Source: Oribacterium sp. NK2B42
GTDB lineage: Bacteria > Bacillota > Clostridia > Lachnospirales > Lachnospiraceae
NCBI RefSeq assembly: GCF_000424445.1
Contig: NZ_AUJX01000003.1
Span: 1 to 64,000, forward strand
DNA: 64,000 nucleotides
Direction: 5' to 3'
Shown here: in pieces, positions 42,169 to 51,773 of the stretch
Layout: each line of letters opens with the position of its first letter
Position numbering within the stretch: the stretch's first letter is position 1
The notes under the pieces: model-generated
What the model saw: only the letters and a program-made list of their open reading frames with translations
Told to the model about the DNA's origin: nothing
The model's database searches: none
Made by a program: the position numbers and the translations under genes

Positions 42169-44608
42169 CACGGCAAGGAAATCCATATCTGATGCAACCG
42201 GTATAAAGTCCGAAGGATTTGATGGGAAATCCGATACCGGAGAGTTTAAGAAAGAACGGGCTGGACCGAAAAGACCTGGCGGTACAAGGGTTAAGGGTAG
42301 TGCTTCAAAACAAAAGACAGTAAGTGAAGCACAGGAGATTTTTAATAATACTTCACAGAATCTAACTACCAAAGCGGATGAAAAAAGCAGAAAAGCAAAT
42401 CAGGAATTTTTCAGTAAACATGAAAATGAAGATGAAAAGAATGCCGAGTATGTTTCTCAGCGTGAGGAAACAAGAGCACTCCGTAAGCACAGACAGCATG
42501 ATAGCCGTGCAAGGGTAAAGGACAGTTTTATCCAGTCTGATGGAGATTTTCATGGTAAGACAGGCTTTGTGGAAGAGGCGGGTGCTGAGACAGCGAAAAG
42601 TCGGAAGCTTGATATGCTTAAGAAAAAAGCGGAAAAAGCCGAGGCAAAAGCGCAGAAGGCAAGAAAGAAAATGCCAAAGCGTAAGGAATATAAGCTGGTT
42701 CGGCACTTCGATGAAAAGACCGGGAAAACCACCTATGAGCTTCAGACCAATAAGGTTATCAAAAAGCCGAAGCCAGATAATCCCATAACAGCGGCAAACC
42801 GCAGGGCAATGATGGAGGCGCAGGGGATCGTGCATGACAAGATCTCAGAGGATGAAAAGGACAATTCCGGGGTTGAAGCTGCTCACAAGACAGAAGAATC
42901 AGTGGAAACGGGGATAGCCAAAGCCGGAGAGTTTAAGCGAGCTGAACAGGCCCAAAAGATAAATAAGGTGGCGGCTCTGGAAAAGAAACAGTTTAAGGCG
43001 GAGGTTAAATTCCGTTATCAGAAATATCTGGAGGAGCACCCCGAAGTAAAGAAGAAAACCATTCAAAAACGGCTTCAGAAACAAAGGATCAAGCGCGAGT
43101 ATGCAAAGGCAATAAAGAAGGGAACGCAGGCAAAACAGGCGGCTGGTTACGCACAAAAGGCAGCAACGACTACCACGAATATGGCAAGAAAAATAGAAGA
43201 GTTTGCCCGGAAGCATATAGGAGCGATTGCAACTATAGGACTGTTCGGGCTTTTCTTTTTGCTCATATCAGCGAGTATATCGAGCTGCTCTGCGATATTA
43301 AATGGTGGTCTTTCGGCAACCATGGCAGGAAGCTATCAGAGCAGGCCTGCACAGCTTGATGCATCGGACGAAGCAATGACCTCAAGGGAAATGGCGTTGC
43401 AGAACACCATCGACAATATCGAAACAGACTACCCTGATTATGATGAGTATAATTATAACCTTGCGGAAATCGGACATAACCCTTTTACGTTGATCAATTA
43501 TCTGTCTGCCATAAAGGTGGATGTGGTAGCTTCGGAGGTGGATACCGAGATCGAGTCGCTATTTGAGGAAATGTATGAGCTGACTCTTACACCAAGGGAA
43601 GAGACGAGGACGCGGACGGTCACAAATGATGACGGTGAAGAAGAGGAAGAGGAGTACACGGTGCAGATCCTTGATGTGGAACTGACAAGGAAACCACTGG
43701 AGGACATCGTGGAGGAGTGTCTCACCGGGAACTATGATGCGAGCGTTTTATATGCGGCATATCAGCAGACCAATGGTGCGCTTCAGCAGTTTTATACCCC
43801 GCTTGATACTGACTGGTACAGCCTGATAAAGAGCTACTATGGATATCGGAAAAATCCCATTACCGGAGATAACCAGTTCCACAGGGGAATTGATATAGCA
43901 GTACCGGAAGGAACAGAGGTGTATGCAGGTCATGACGGAACGGTGACCACGGCGGCTTATGACGATGAATACGGCAATTATATCGTAATCACAGATTCTC
44001 TTGGCTTTACCACCAAGTATGCACATCTTGAAAGCATGAATGTCAGTGCAGGCCAGACGGTAAAGCATGGAGCCGTTATAGGAAAGACCGGCAGTACCGG
44101 AGCTGTGACGGGCAGCCATCTTCATCTGGAGTGCTTATCGGACGGGGAGTATTATAATCCCCTTTTCTATTTTGAAAACGGCAATGGTTCTATATACGGA
44201 TTGACTGATCCTGTGGGAGGTAGTGGAGATGTTGCAGCGCTTATAGCAGAAGCGGAGAACTATCTTGGATACCCTTATGTATGGGGAGGCAGCAATCCGT
44301 CAACGAGCTTCGACTGCTCCGGTTTTGTATGCTATGTGCTTACCCACAGCGGTTACTGTAATATGCCGAGAACCACGGCACAGGGAATATATAACCAGTG
44401 TCAGCATATCAGCGCATCAGAGGCAAGAGCCGGGGACATTATCTTTTTTACAGGTACATATAATGCCGGTAACCCTGTTACGCATGTAGGTATCTATGCC
44501 GGCAATGGACAGATGATCCATGCGGGTGATCCGATCAAATACTCTTCCATCAATACATCGTACTGGCAATCGCATTTCTATGGATTTGGCAGACCACCGG
44601 GACATTAA
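42149..44608 (+). CDS. Bifunctional cell-wall hydrolase (M23 + NlpC/P60), VirB1-like
   Basis: An 819-residue protein. Residues 1-345 are highly charged and helical (KLDMLKKKAEKAEAKAQKA), followed by one membrane helix (IGAIATIGLFGLFFLLISAS, about 355-375). The outer part contains an M23 metallopeptidase (HRGIDIAVPEGTEVYAGHDG and GSHLHLE, His/Asp zinc ligands) and an NlpC/P60 endopeptidase (FDCSGFVCYVLTHSG catalytic Cys, THVGIYAGNG His). It would cut peptidoglycan for channel passage. The start at 42149 has AAGGGA upstream. Confidence 0.93.
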   Translation: MAKKKNSTARKSISDATGIKSEGFDGKSDTGEFKKERAGPKRPGGTRVKGSASKQKTVSEAQEIFNNTSQNLTTKADEKSRKANQEFFSKHENEDEKNAEYVSQREETRALRKHRQHDSRARVKDSFIQSDGDFHGKTGFVEEAGAETAKSRKLDMLKKKAEKAEAKAQKARKKMPKRKEYKLVRHFDEKTGKTTYELQTNKVIKKPKPDNPITAANRRAMMEAQGIVHDKISEDEKDNSGVEAAHKTEESVETGIAKAGEFKRAEQAQKINKVAALEKKQFKAEVKFRYQKYLEEHPEVKKKTIQKRLQKQRIKREYAKAIKKGTQAKQAAGYAQKAATTTTNMARKIEEFARKHIGAIATIGLFGLFFLLISASISSCSAILNGGLSATMAGSYQSRPAQLDASDEAMTSREMALQNTIDNIETDYPDYDEYNYNLAEIGHNPFTLINYLSAIKVDVVASEVDTEIESLFEEMYELTLTPREETRTRTVTNDDGEEEEEEYTVQILDVELTRKPLEDIVEECLTGNYDASVLYAAYQQTNGALQQFYTPLDTDWYSLIKSYYGYRKNPITGDNQFHRGIDIAVPEGTEVYAGHDGTVTTAAYDDEYGNYIVITDSLGFTTKYAHLESMNVSAGQTVKHGAVIGKTGSTGAVTGSHLHLECLSDGEYYNPLFYFENGNGSIYGLTDPVGGSGDVAALIAEAENYLGYPYVWGGSNPSTSFDCSGFVCYVLTHSGYCNMPRTTAQGIYNQCQHISASEARAGDIIFFTGTYNAGNPVTHVGIYAGNGQMIHAGDPIKYSSINTSYWQSHFYGFGRPPGH

Positions 44609-44617
44609 GGAGAGAAG

Positions 44618-44923
44618 ATGAAAAGAGAAACAATCAAGAAAAACCGCATTCATGCCGCTGAAAAGAAAGAGTATTACACCGAGCGTGAGAAATACTGGGC
44701 AAGACTAGAACAGGAAGCGGATGATGCAGAAGCGATGAAAATCATCAGAAAAAAACATATTACACCTGAGCAACTGGCGCTGTTTAACAGCCTTTCGGAA
44801 AAAGAGGTTGCAGACATCCTGTCTACAAAGGAAAAGTCAAGTACCCCGCCTGATGAAGGCGGGGTTAATCATGCAGAAAATGAAAAGGAGATAAACGAAA
44901 ATGCAAAGAAAGCTTTCAGTTAG
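44618..44923 (+). CDS. DUF4315-like small coiled-coil protein
   Basis: A 101-residue helical protein; the segment EADDAEAMKIIRKKHITPEQ with ALFNSL resembles the end of DUF4315 proteins found next to CD1107-type genes in these elements. Function unknown. It overlaps the following gene by 23 bp. Confidence 0.65.
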   Translation: MKRETIKKNRIHAAEKKEYYTEREKYWARLEQEADDAEAMKIIRKKHITPEQLALFNSLSEKEVADILSTKEKSSTPPDEGGVNHAENEKEINENAKKAFS

Positions 44924-46766
44924 GATTATTGCATCGCTGATTTTATCGGTGATGCTTTTTGCACTGCCGCTTGGAGCAGCTCTCGCGAATAGCTCCACGA
45001 CAGTATCGGTATATGCCGAAGAGAGCGTGTCGGGTAATTCGACAGGAACTGCTGATGATTCTGCAACGGGAAGTAACACGAGTGACAGTTCTGACGGAAA
45101 CGGAACAGGTACGGATGCTCCGAACCCATCTGAAGGCGCTGATGTCGGTACCGTTGATAATTCCAATAAGGGTGACAGCGCTTCTGATAATGGAACAGGG
45201 CCATCCGACCCCACACCGGCTACTGAACCTGCGCCTGAACAGGAGCCAAAATGTATCTGTGACAGCAAGTGTTCACAGTACGATTACAATCATGCATGTC
45301 CTGTGTGCAGTAAGAATTATAAGGACTGCACATATAAGGATCCAAGCGTAAAAATCACGATCAAAGTACCGGACGAATGGTATTCAAGTGGGACTTCCGT
45401 GAAGGTGAAGTTTAAGGTCGAGGATATCCTTGATACCGGGAATTTTGCCATAAAATCCGTAAAGGCAAAGATCGGACAGAATGGCAGTTACAACGATGTT
45501 ACAGAGGATATGTACCTTGAGATTTCTGAAAACTGTACCGTATATGTTCTTGTGACAGATGCCAATGATAAGAGTTATGAGCGGAGCCGCTCTATAAAAT
45601 GCTTTGATACAAGTAAGCCCACCCTTAATGCGGCAGTATCAGACGGACTTTTGACCATTCAGGCTTCGGACAATGACTCCGGTATCCAGGTTATCTATGT
45701 GAACGGGTATGAGTTTACGGATATCACAAATGGCACTGCAAATATAAGACTTTCCCAGTTTGATGCCGGATATGAGTATTTTACGATCACGGCCATGGAT
45801 AATGCCGGCAATGTTTCGGAGGTATATAAGACAAAGAACCCTTATTACAAGGATCCGAATTCTGATGATGACAGTAATCCTGCAGAACAGCTTCCTAAAA
45901 GTGCTGAAGCTACAAAGCCTTCGACTGCTACGGCAACTGTGACAGACCATACAAAGACTGACAGTAATGGAAATACTACAAGTACGGTTAATGCTGCCGG
46001 TACTGCCAGTGCTAATACTTCGCCTGAAGCACACAAGAAAGCAGAGCTAGCAAAGGCGGATGCAGAGGAAACCGTCAAAAAGGATGATGAAAACGAAGAG
46101 GATAAGAATCTTGGAAAAGAGTTTTATACCATTGAGGCTGCAAGCGGAAAGGTATTTTATCTGATTATCGACCGTAACGGAGAGGAGGAGATGGTCTACT
46201 TCCTGACAGAGATCACAGAGAATGATCTTCTTAATGTCACAACAGACAATTCGGAGACTTTGCCGAAGAACTCCGCGGCTCTTGAATCCCAGATTCCTGT
46301 GACAGAGAGCGCTTTGCCAAATAATAATACGGATGTTGATGACACGCATGAAGTAGAAACGCCTTCAGAGACAACTGTAGAAACGGCGGAAGCTGAAACA
46401 GAGGAAACGGTAGAAGATGAACCGGAAGAGCCTGTTAAGAGCAACCCGATTTTAGGCTACATCATAATGGCAATTTTGGGAGCAGGAGTTATCGGAGCGG
46501 CATATTATTTCAAGGTCGTAAAGAAAAGGCAGGACGGCGATTTCATCGAGGATGAGGACGAAGATCCGGAAGAGGAAGTATATGCGGATGATGCTGATGA
46601 ATCTGAAAAAGATGAGGATGATGCATGGTTTGACGAAGGAGATCAGGATTATCCGGAACCTAGCGAGGAGCAGAAGGAACATCCTGCGCCTACAGCAGAT
46701 GATATGGAAGATGTAACTGTATCTGATCCAGAAGACGAGAGTTCTGAGGATGTATTACAAAAATAA
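44901..46766 (+). CDS. CD1107/DUF4366-like surface protein
   Basis: A 621-residue exported protein. Signal peptide at the N-terminus (IIASLILSVMLFALPLGAAL), then a Ser/Thr/Gly/Asp-rich linker, a cysteine-rich stretch (CICDSKCSQYDYNHACPVC), an Ig-like region and a DUF4366 part (GKEFYTIEAASGKVFYLIID). A C-terminal membrane helix (ILGYIIMAILGAGVIGAAYY) with an acidic cytoplasmic tail ends it. Such proteins sit at the cell surface of donors in Tn1549-type transfer modules. Confidence 0.85.
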   Translation: MQRKLSVRIIASLILSVMLFALPLGAALANSSTTVSVYAEESVSGNSTGTADDSATGSNTSDSSDGNGTGTDAPNPSEGADVGTVDNSNKGDSASDNGTGPSDPTPATEPAPEQEPKCICDSKCSQYDYNHACPVCSKNYKDCTYKDPSVKITIKVPDEWYSSGTSVKVKFKVEDILDTGNFAIKSVKAKIGQNGSYNDVTEDMYLEISENCTVYVLVTDANDKSYERSRSIKCFDTSKPTLNAAVSDGLLTIQASDNDSGIQVIYVNGYEFTDITNGTANIRLSQFDAGYEYFTITAMDNAGNVSEVYKTKNPYYKDPNSDDDSNPAEQLPKSAEATKPSTATATVTDHTKTDSNGNTTSTVNAAGTASANTSPEAHKKAELAKADAEETVKKDDENEEDKNLGKEFYTIEAASGKVFYLIIDRNGEEEMVYFLTEITENDLLNVTTDNSETLPKNSAALESQIPVTESALPNNNTDVDDTHEVETPSETTVETAEAETEETVEDEPEEPVKSNPILGYIIMAILGAGVIGAAYYFKVVKKRQDGDFIEDEDEDPEEEVYADDADESEKDEDDAWFDEGDQDYPEPSEEQKEHPAPTADDMEDVTVSDPEDESSEDVLQK

Positions 46767-46828
46767 TTATTGATCTATGGCGGAGAGGTTATCCTCTCCG
46801 TCAGTTTATGAAAGGAGGCTTTTAGATA

Positions 46829-47398
46829 ATGGAAGACATTAAACAGACGGTAGATCATGTCCTGGATGATATCACTGCAAAGCGCAATGAGGCGATGAGA
46901 AAAAATAACGCAACAGAGCAGGGCGGTGAAAGAAAGATGGAGGAGATCACAATCAAGTTCGGAAAGGGCTGTGTGGGTGAGCCATTTATGGGGAAGGATG
47001 GAAAAGAGTATAAGCAGATCCTTATTCCTAATAAGGATGCGAATGATCACAGTCCCTGGGCTACTTTTGTAGCGAGATCAAATGCGGTACATGAGGATAA
47101 ATTCGGAAAGGGGATGTGGATGAAGCTCCCCGCAGACGGTCATACCACAGTACGGAAGGATCACTGCATCGGGGAAGGTGCTGACGGTAAGAAAATCTGG
47201 GAAACGGACAGGACAAAAGTATCCAACAGAGAGCTGAAAGGCATGGTGGAGTTTTATAAGTCCAGAGGCAAGGAACAGGAGGAAAAGCCGAGAGGATCCC
47301 TGAAAGACAGGCTTTCAGAGAAGAAAGCGGAAGTGTCCCATCAGAAGCATGATGCGCCTCAGAAGACTGCCACTAAGTCCAAAGAAGCTTCTTTATAA
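46829..47398 (+). CDS. Hypothetical element protein with shared C-terminal tag
   Basis: A 189-residue soluble protein. The core (EITIKFGKGCVGEPFMGKDG, PNKDANDHSPWATFVARSNA, MWMKLPADGHTTVRKDHCIG) is a beta-rich domain I do not recognise. It ends with RGSLKDRLSEKKAEV and a basic tail, the motif it shares with three other element proteins (49814, 51774, 60714). Site AAAGGAGG. It lies 11 bp before topB. Confidence 0.75.
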   Translation: MEDIKQTVDHVLDDITAKRNEAMRKNNATEQGGERKMEEITIKFGKGCVGEPFMGKDGKEYKQILIPNKDANDHSPWATFVARSNAVHEDKFGKGMWMKLPADGHTTVRKDHCIGEGADGKKIWETDRTKVSNRELKGMVEFYKSRGKEQEEKPRGSLKDRLSEKKAEVSHQKHDAPQKTATKSKEASL

Positions 47399-47408
47399 GG
47401 AGGCTGCC

Positions 47409-49511
47409 ATGGGATACAAGTTAGTGGTTACCGAGAAGCCCAGTGTGGCCAGAGCCTATGCGGATGCGCTTGGCGTAAGGAATGCGCAGGATGGCTACAT
47501 CGAAGGAAACGGTTATATCATTTCATGGTGTGTGGGACACCTGATAGAGTTGGCACAGGCAGATGCTTATGATCCTTCACTTAAGAAATGGTCGTATAAG
47601 TCGCTCCCGATCATGCCGTGGAAGTGGCAGTATGAGATCAAAAAGGATACGAAAGCTCAGTTTAAGGTGCTAAAGAAACTCATGCACGATAAAGGCGTGG
47701 ACGAGACTATTTGTGCAACCGATGCCGGGCGCGAAGGCGAGCTGATTTTCAGACTTGTATATGAGCAGGCAGGATGCGATAAGCCTATTAAGCGTTTATG
47801 GCTTTCCTCCATGGAAGAGAGCGCCATAAGGGAAGGTTTTGCCAATCTAAAACCCGGATATATGTACGAAAATCTTTATCAGAGTGCATTATGCAGACAG
47901 CAGGCCGACTGGCTTGTAGGTATCAATGGCACGAGACTTTTCACAGTACTTTACAACAGGCTTTTAAAGGTGGGAAGGGTGCAGACTCCTACACTTGCAA
48001 TGCTTGTGGACAGGGATGAAGCAATCCGTACCTTTAAGAAAGAACCGTTTTATACCTGCCATATAGATGTAAACGGCATGGAAGCGGTATCTGATAAGTT
48101 CAAGACCAAAGATGAAGCAACATCTGTAGAGGGCTGTGCTGTATTTAATCAGGTTCGTATCACAAAAGTGGAGGAGGAAGAAAAAAGTGTCGCACAGCCG
48201 AGACTTTACGACCTTACCACCTTACAGAGGGACGCCAACCGTATTTTTGGATTTACGGCAAGGCAGACTTTGGATTACACTCAGAACCTTTATGAAAAGC
48301 GCCTTTGTACATATCCGAGAACTGACAGCCAGTTTCTATCTGAGGATATGGGGCAGACTGTAGAGGATGTGATCGGAGCAGTGTTTAAGAGTGTACTAAA
48401 GATGCCGCTGGATTATTCGCCGGATATCGACCGAGTCTTAAACAGCAAAAAAGTCACAGACCACCATGCCGTTATTCCTACGATGGAAATAGCGAAACAG
48501 GATATGGATGCACTTGCAGAGGGAGAGAAGAAGATTCTTTCCCTCATTTCATATCGTGTTCTATGTGCTACAGCAGGACGACATGTGTTTAAGAGCATGA
48601 AGGTGGAGCTTGACTGCGACGGGTACAAATTTCATGCAAGCGGAAAGACCATCATATCCGAAGGCTTTAAGAAATATGAAAAGATGCTCGGGAACTGCTT
48701 TAAGGTAAAAGCCGACGCAGAGGATGAGGAACAGTCTTTGCCTGTGGTACATGAGGGACAGTCATTTCGAGATGTTAATCCGAGAGTGGTCGAGGGCTTT
48801 ACGCAGCCGCCAAAGTCATTCACAGAGGATACGCTCCTTAAGTATATGGAAACAGCCGGTGCATCGGAAATGGATGATGATGTGGAACGTAAGGGGCTTG
48901 GTACACCTGCCACAAGAGCGGATATCATCGAAAAGCTGGTAAAGGATGGGTTCGTCAAAAGAGATAAGAAAAAGCTGATTCCTACGGATGACGGGATCAA
49001 GCTCATAACCATCCTGCCGGATGTGGTGAAATCTCCGCAGATGACAGCAGACTGGGAGAATGCACTTGTCCTTGTCTCAAAAGGTGAGATGAGTGCGGAT
49101 GCCTTTATGAAGGGCATTAAGGAAATGGTAACGGAGTTAATAAAAACATACAGCAGAGTAAGTGAGGAGGAAAAGAAAGTGTTTGATTCAGAAAATGCAA
49201 TCGGGAAATGCCCGAAGTGTGGCGGGGATGTCGTTGTTGGCAAGTATGGAGCTTACTGCACCGAGAAATGCGGCATGAGCCTTGGCTATGCTATGGGAAG
49301 AAAGCTGGAAGAGGAGCAGATTAAGAAGCTTCTTGCAGGAGAAAAGATCTTAATGAAAGGTCTTAAGAGCAAGAAGGGCAAGACCTATGACGCTTTTCTT
49401 AAACCTGAAGGTGTGGAGTCATATGATTACACCAATAAGGATGGGGAGGAAAAGGAGGGATTCCAAATTAAGTTTAGCTTCGAGTTCCCGGAAAATAAGA
49501 AGGGAGCGTGA
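47409..49511 (+). CDS. topB: DNA topoisomerase III (type IA)
   Basis: A 700-residue type IA topoisomerase: TOPRIM (KLVVTEKPSVARAYADAL; CATDAGREGELIFRLVYE), and the catalytic Tyr in CTYPRTDSQFLSED near residue 302. The C-terminus has a zinc ribbon (CPKCGGDVVVGKYGAYCTEK). ATG 47409 has AAGGAGG upstream. Elements of this family carry TopB to relieve torsion in transfer replication. Confidence 0.96.
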   Translation: MGYKLVVTEKPSVARAYADALGVRNAQDGYIEGNGYIISWCVGHLIELAQADAYDPSLKKWSYKSLPIMPWKWQYEIKKDTKAQFKVLKKLMHDKGVDETICATDAGREGELIFRLVYEQAGCDKPIKRLWLSSMEESAIREGFANLKPGYMYENLYQSALCRQQADWLVGINGTRLFTVLYNRLLKVGRVQTPTLAMLVDRDEAIRTFKKEPFYTCHIDVNGMEAVSDKFKTKDEATSVEGCAVFNQVRITKVEEEEKSVAQPRLYDLTTLQRDANRIFGFTARQTLDYTQNLYEKRLCTYPRTDSQFLSEDMGQTVEDVIGAVFKSVLKMPLDYSPDIDRVLNSKKVTDHHAVIPTMEIAKQDMDALAEGEKKILSLISYRVLCATAGRHVFKSMKVELDCDGYKFHASGKTIISEGFKKYEKMLGNCFKVKADAEDEEQSLPVVHEGQSFRDVNPRVVEGFTQPPKSFTEDTLLKYMETAGASEMDDDVERKGLGTPATRADIIEKLVKDGFVKRDKKKLIPTDDGIKLITILPDVVKSPQMTADWENALVLVSKGEMSADAFMKGIKEMVTELIKTYSRVSEEEKKVFDSENAIGKCPKCGGDVVVGKYGAYCTEKCGMSLGYAMGRKLEEEQIKKLLAGEKILMKGLKSKKGKTYDAFLKPEGVESYDYTNKDGEEKEGFQIKFSFEFPENKKGA

Positions 49512-49516
49512 GGAGC

Positions 49517-49669
49517 ATGAAAAAAGCTGTAAAAGTTATGTTTGTCATGATTGCGGCAGGTGCAGCTGTATCAGCAGTAATCATTGGCATAAAAAAGCAC
49601 AGGGACAAAAAAGAATATTCCTGTGATGATTATTATGATTTTATGGAGGAAACAAATGATGAACAGTAA
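49517..49669 (+). CDS. 50-residue single-pass membrane protein
   Basis: ATG 49517 after GTGAGGAG. One hydrophobic segment (VMFVMIAAGAAVSAVIIGI) and an acidic end (CDDYYDFMEETNDEQ). The stop overlaps the next ORF by 14 bp. No family recognised; the tight packing supports it as real. Confidence 0.55.
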   Translation: MKKAVKVMFVMIAAGAAVSAVIIGIKKHRDKKEYSCDDYYDFMEETNDEQ

Positions 49670-49817
49670 AAACTATGTAATCGCAACTGAGGTTGCAGAA
49701 AAGCCAAAGACAAGCGGTAAGGCACGCTTCACAGCATATATGCAGGGCATGAAGAAGCTGGAGCGTAAGGCACAGATGCAGAAGGAAGCAGCAATGAAGG
49801 GAGGAGCAAAAGCATGA
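49656..49817 (+). CDS. 53-residue basic protein
   Basis: Starts at ATG 49656 (site GGAGGAA), MNSKNYVIATEVAEKPKTSG then a Lys-rich helix (KKLERKAQMQKEAAMK). It overlaps the next gene by 4 bp (ATGA). Unknown function. Confidence 0.55.
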   Translation: MMNSKNYVIATEVAEKPKTSGKARFTAYMQGMKKLERKAQMQKEAAMKGGAKA

Positions 49818-50965
49818 ATTACGAAGAGTTTAAGCAGGAAGTGGCAGATCGTATTAAGGAGTTTCTGCCTGAGAAGTACGCAGATGCGGATGTATCCATA
49901 CAGACTGTTGTGAACAACAATGATCAGAAGCTGGATGGTCTTATGGTAAAGCTTGAGGACAGCAATATCGCTCCCAACATTTACCTCAATCAGTTTTATG
50001 AGCAGCATGAGGACGGCAGACCTATGGATGATATCCTGGCTGCAATCGCAGATGTCCACACTCAGCATGAGATGTCACAGGATTTCGATGTTAGCAGGCT
50101 TACGGATTTTGACAGCGTGAAGGATCGTATCACCTGCCGCCTTATCAATGCAGAGCATAATGCGGAATATCTTGCAGATAAGCCTCATACCATGGTGGAT
50201 GACCTGGCTGTTACATACCATATCGCAATCGGCAAAGAAGAGAGCGGCACAATGAGCGCACCTATCACCAACAGTCTCATGGAGGGATACGGTGTGGATG
50301 TAGAGCAGCTCCATCAAATCGCCCTTAATAACATGGACACCCTTACTCCGGCAACCTTCAAGAGCATGACAGAGACCATGGTGGATATGATGCTTCCTGA
50401 TATGATGCGAAATGGCATGACAGAGGAAGAGGCAAGGGAGGCCATCGCCGGTATGATCCCGCCTACACCTGATGAGATGATGTATGTACTTTCCAATGAG
50501 GATAAGTTTAATGGTGCGGCAGTTCTCCTTAACGATAAGGTCATGGATGATATCACCGAGAAGCTGGGTCAGGACTACTTCATCTTACCTTCGAGTGTGC
50601 ATGAGGTGCTGATCGTGCCCAAGAATGATCAGATGGATCTTAAGACTCTTGAGAGCATGGTGCAGGATGTGAATGCCACACAGGTATCGCCGGAGGAAAG
50701 GCTCTCCAATCATGTATATGCCTATGACGCAAAGGAGCATGAGCTTTTCCGTGCAGACAAGGCAGAGGAAAGGGCTGCGGCAAAGGAAGCAGAGGCTTCA
50801 AAGGAAACTGCTGTAGAAAAGACCTCTGCAAAAGAAGAAAAGAGGCAGGAACGTCCTTCCCTTAAGGAGAGACTTGCTCAGAAGAAAGACATTGTTGCCA
50901 AGAATGAGGCAACCAGAGAGCCTCGTCAGATGAATAAGGACAGAGGCTCACAGGCTTTGGCATAA
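49814..50965 (+). CDS. DUF5688 family protein with shared C-terminal tag
   Basis: A 383-residue soluble protein of the DUF5688 type (MNYEEFKQEVADRIKEFLPE, NIAPNIYLNQFYEQHEDGR, PDEMMYVLSNEDKFNGAAVL). A charged Ala/Lys/Glu linker leads into the C-terminal motif ERPSLKERLAQKKDIVA. It appears in the right part of Tn1549-like elements; function unknown. Translationally coupled to the preceding ORF. Confidence 0.8.
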   Translation: MNYEEFKQEVADRIKEFLPEKYADADVSIQTVVNNNDQKLDGLMVKLEDSNIAPNIYLNQFYEQHEDGRPMDDILAAIADVHTQHEMSQDFDVSRLTDFDSVKDRITCRLINAEHNAEYLADKPHTMVDDLAVTYHIAIGKEESGTMSAPITNSLMEGYGVDVEQLHQIALNNMDTLTPATFKSMTETMVDMMLPDMMRNGMTEEEAREAIAGMIPPTPDEMMYVLSNEDKFNGAAVLLNDKVMDDITEKLGQDYFILPSSVHEVLIVPKNDQMDLKTLESMVQDVNATQVSPEERLSNHVYAYDAKEHELFRADKAEERAAAKEAEASKETAVEKTSAKEEKRQERPSLKERLAQKKDIVAKNEATREPRQMNKDRGSQALA

Positions 50966-50992
50966 AGCGTAAAGATTTATTACAGGTGAGCG

Positions 50993-51030
50993 AAAAATCC
51001 CCCGAATAGTCAGAGCGCTTATTCGAGGGA
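50993..51030 (-). terminator. Terminator between DUF5688 gene and antitoxin gene
   Basis: CCCCGAATA and TATTCGAGGG form the stem; on the minus strand it is followed by TTTTT, so it ends the toxin-antitoxin transcript. Confidence 0.7.
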
Positions 51031-51037
51031 AGATATT

Positions 51038-51310
51038 TTATAGTTTTTCAAGACGCATTTTGTATCCAAGAGATCGGATTACTGACATAAAAGTGCTGTA
51101 GGTGATTTTTTCGGCGCTTTCATTGTTTCTAAGCTTTTGAATCACGGTAGGAGAGACAGAAGCCTTTTGTGCAAGTGTACGGACTGAGAGATTTTCTTCT
51201 TCCATTTTTTGTATGATAAACTCGGAGAGAAGGAAATCATCATATTCCTTGTCGAACAAAGCCTTCTGCTTGGGATCATCAGTTATAAATTCATCAAAAG
51301 TGGATTTCAT
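51038..51310 (-). CDS. HTH-type antitoxin (HigA-like)
   Basis: A 90-residue protein with a helix-turn-helix (LSVRTLAQKASVSPTVIQKL). It follows the toxin gene, an inverted order typical of higBA. It is expected to neutralise the toxin and repress the operon through the palindrome at 51718. ATG 51310 is preceded by GGGGGA, and the gene nearly abuts the toxin stop. Confidence 0.85.
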   Translation of the reverse strand: MKSTFDEFITDDPKQKALFDKEYDDFLLSEFIIQKMEEENLSVRTLAQKASVSPTVIQKLRNNESAEKITYSTFMSVIRSLGYKMRLEKL

Positions 51311-51314
51311 TGCA

Positions 51315-51710
51315 TTATTCCCCCTTTCCATTCTTATTCTTTTCATCAACCGCCTTTTTATACGCTGCCATGTTCTTTAGCGCAGTGGACTTTTCGTTTG
51401 GAGGCAGTTTATCTGATTTCTTATGGTATGCATTTGTGACGATAATCTTCTTTCCTGTGAAGAAAAAGCAAAGATATCTATCCGGCTGAGGCTTAAAAGC
51501 GTATATATCATCGCCCTCATTCCGGAACTTTGTTTTATCGTAAATGATACCAAAGTCGGCAAGTTTCTTTACAAGGATAAGAAACTTACGTTTCTGAACA
51601 GCAGACGCTTTCAAAAAGTACTCATAAGCCTGACTGATACCCTTGTCATCGAAATACCACTCGACTTTATAAAACTCACCTTCGTAAATTAAACATGTAT
51701 CTTTATTCAT
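51315..51710 (-). CDS. RelE/HigB-type toxin
   Basis: A 131-residue protein similar to phage-derived Gp49/HigB-type RelE toxins: [74 protein letters not shown]. These cut mRNA on the ribosome. The pair lies on the opposite strand between two transfer-region genes and would act as an addiction module. Confidence 0.85.
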   Translation of the reverse strand: MNKDTCLIYEGEFYKVEWYFDDKGISQAYEYFLKASAVQKRKFLILVKKLADFGIIYDKTKFRNEGDDIYAFKPQPDRYLCFFFTGKKIIVTNAYHKKSDKLPPNEKSTALKNMAAYKKAVDEKNKNGKGE

Positions 51711-51717
51711 GGCTTAA

Positions 51718-51739
51718 GTGTATCACATTTGTGGTACAC
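51718..51739. promoter_or_regulatory. Palindromic operator between toxin gene and giant polyprotein gene
   Basis: GTGTATCACA, TT, TGTGGTACAC: 10-bp arms with one mismatch, 7 bp before the toxin ATG and 34 bp before the start of the divergent gene. A good candidate binding site for the HigA-like repressor. Confidence 0.6.
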
Positions 51740-51773
51740 ATGCAACTATAAAATAATAGAGGAGAAACAGGCT

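Noticed and set aside
46781-46800. Terminator after the CD1107-like gene
   Set aside because: CGGAGAGG/CCTCTCCG is a clean stem but lacks a T run, so it is left as a simple hairpin.
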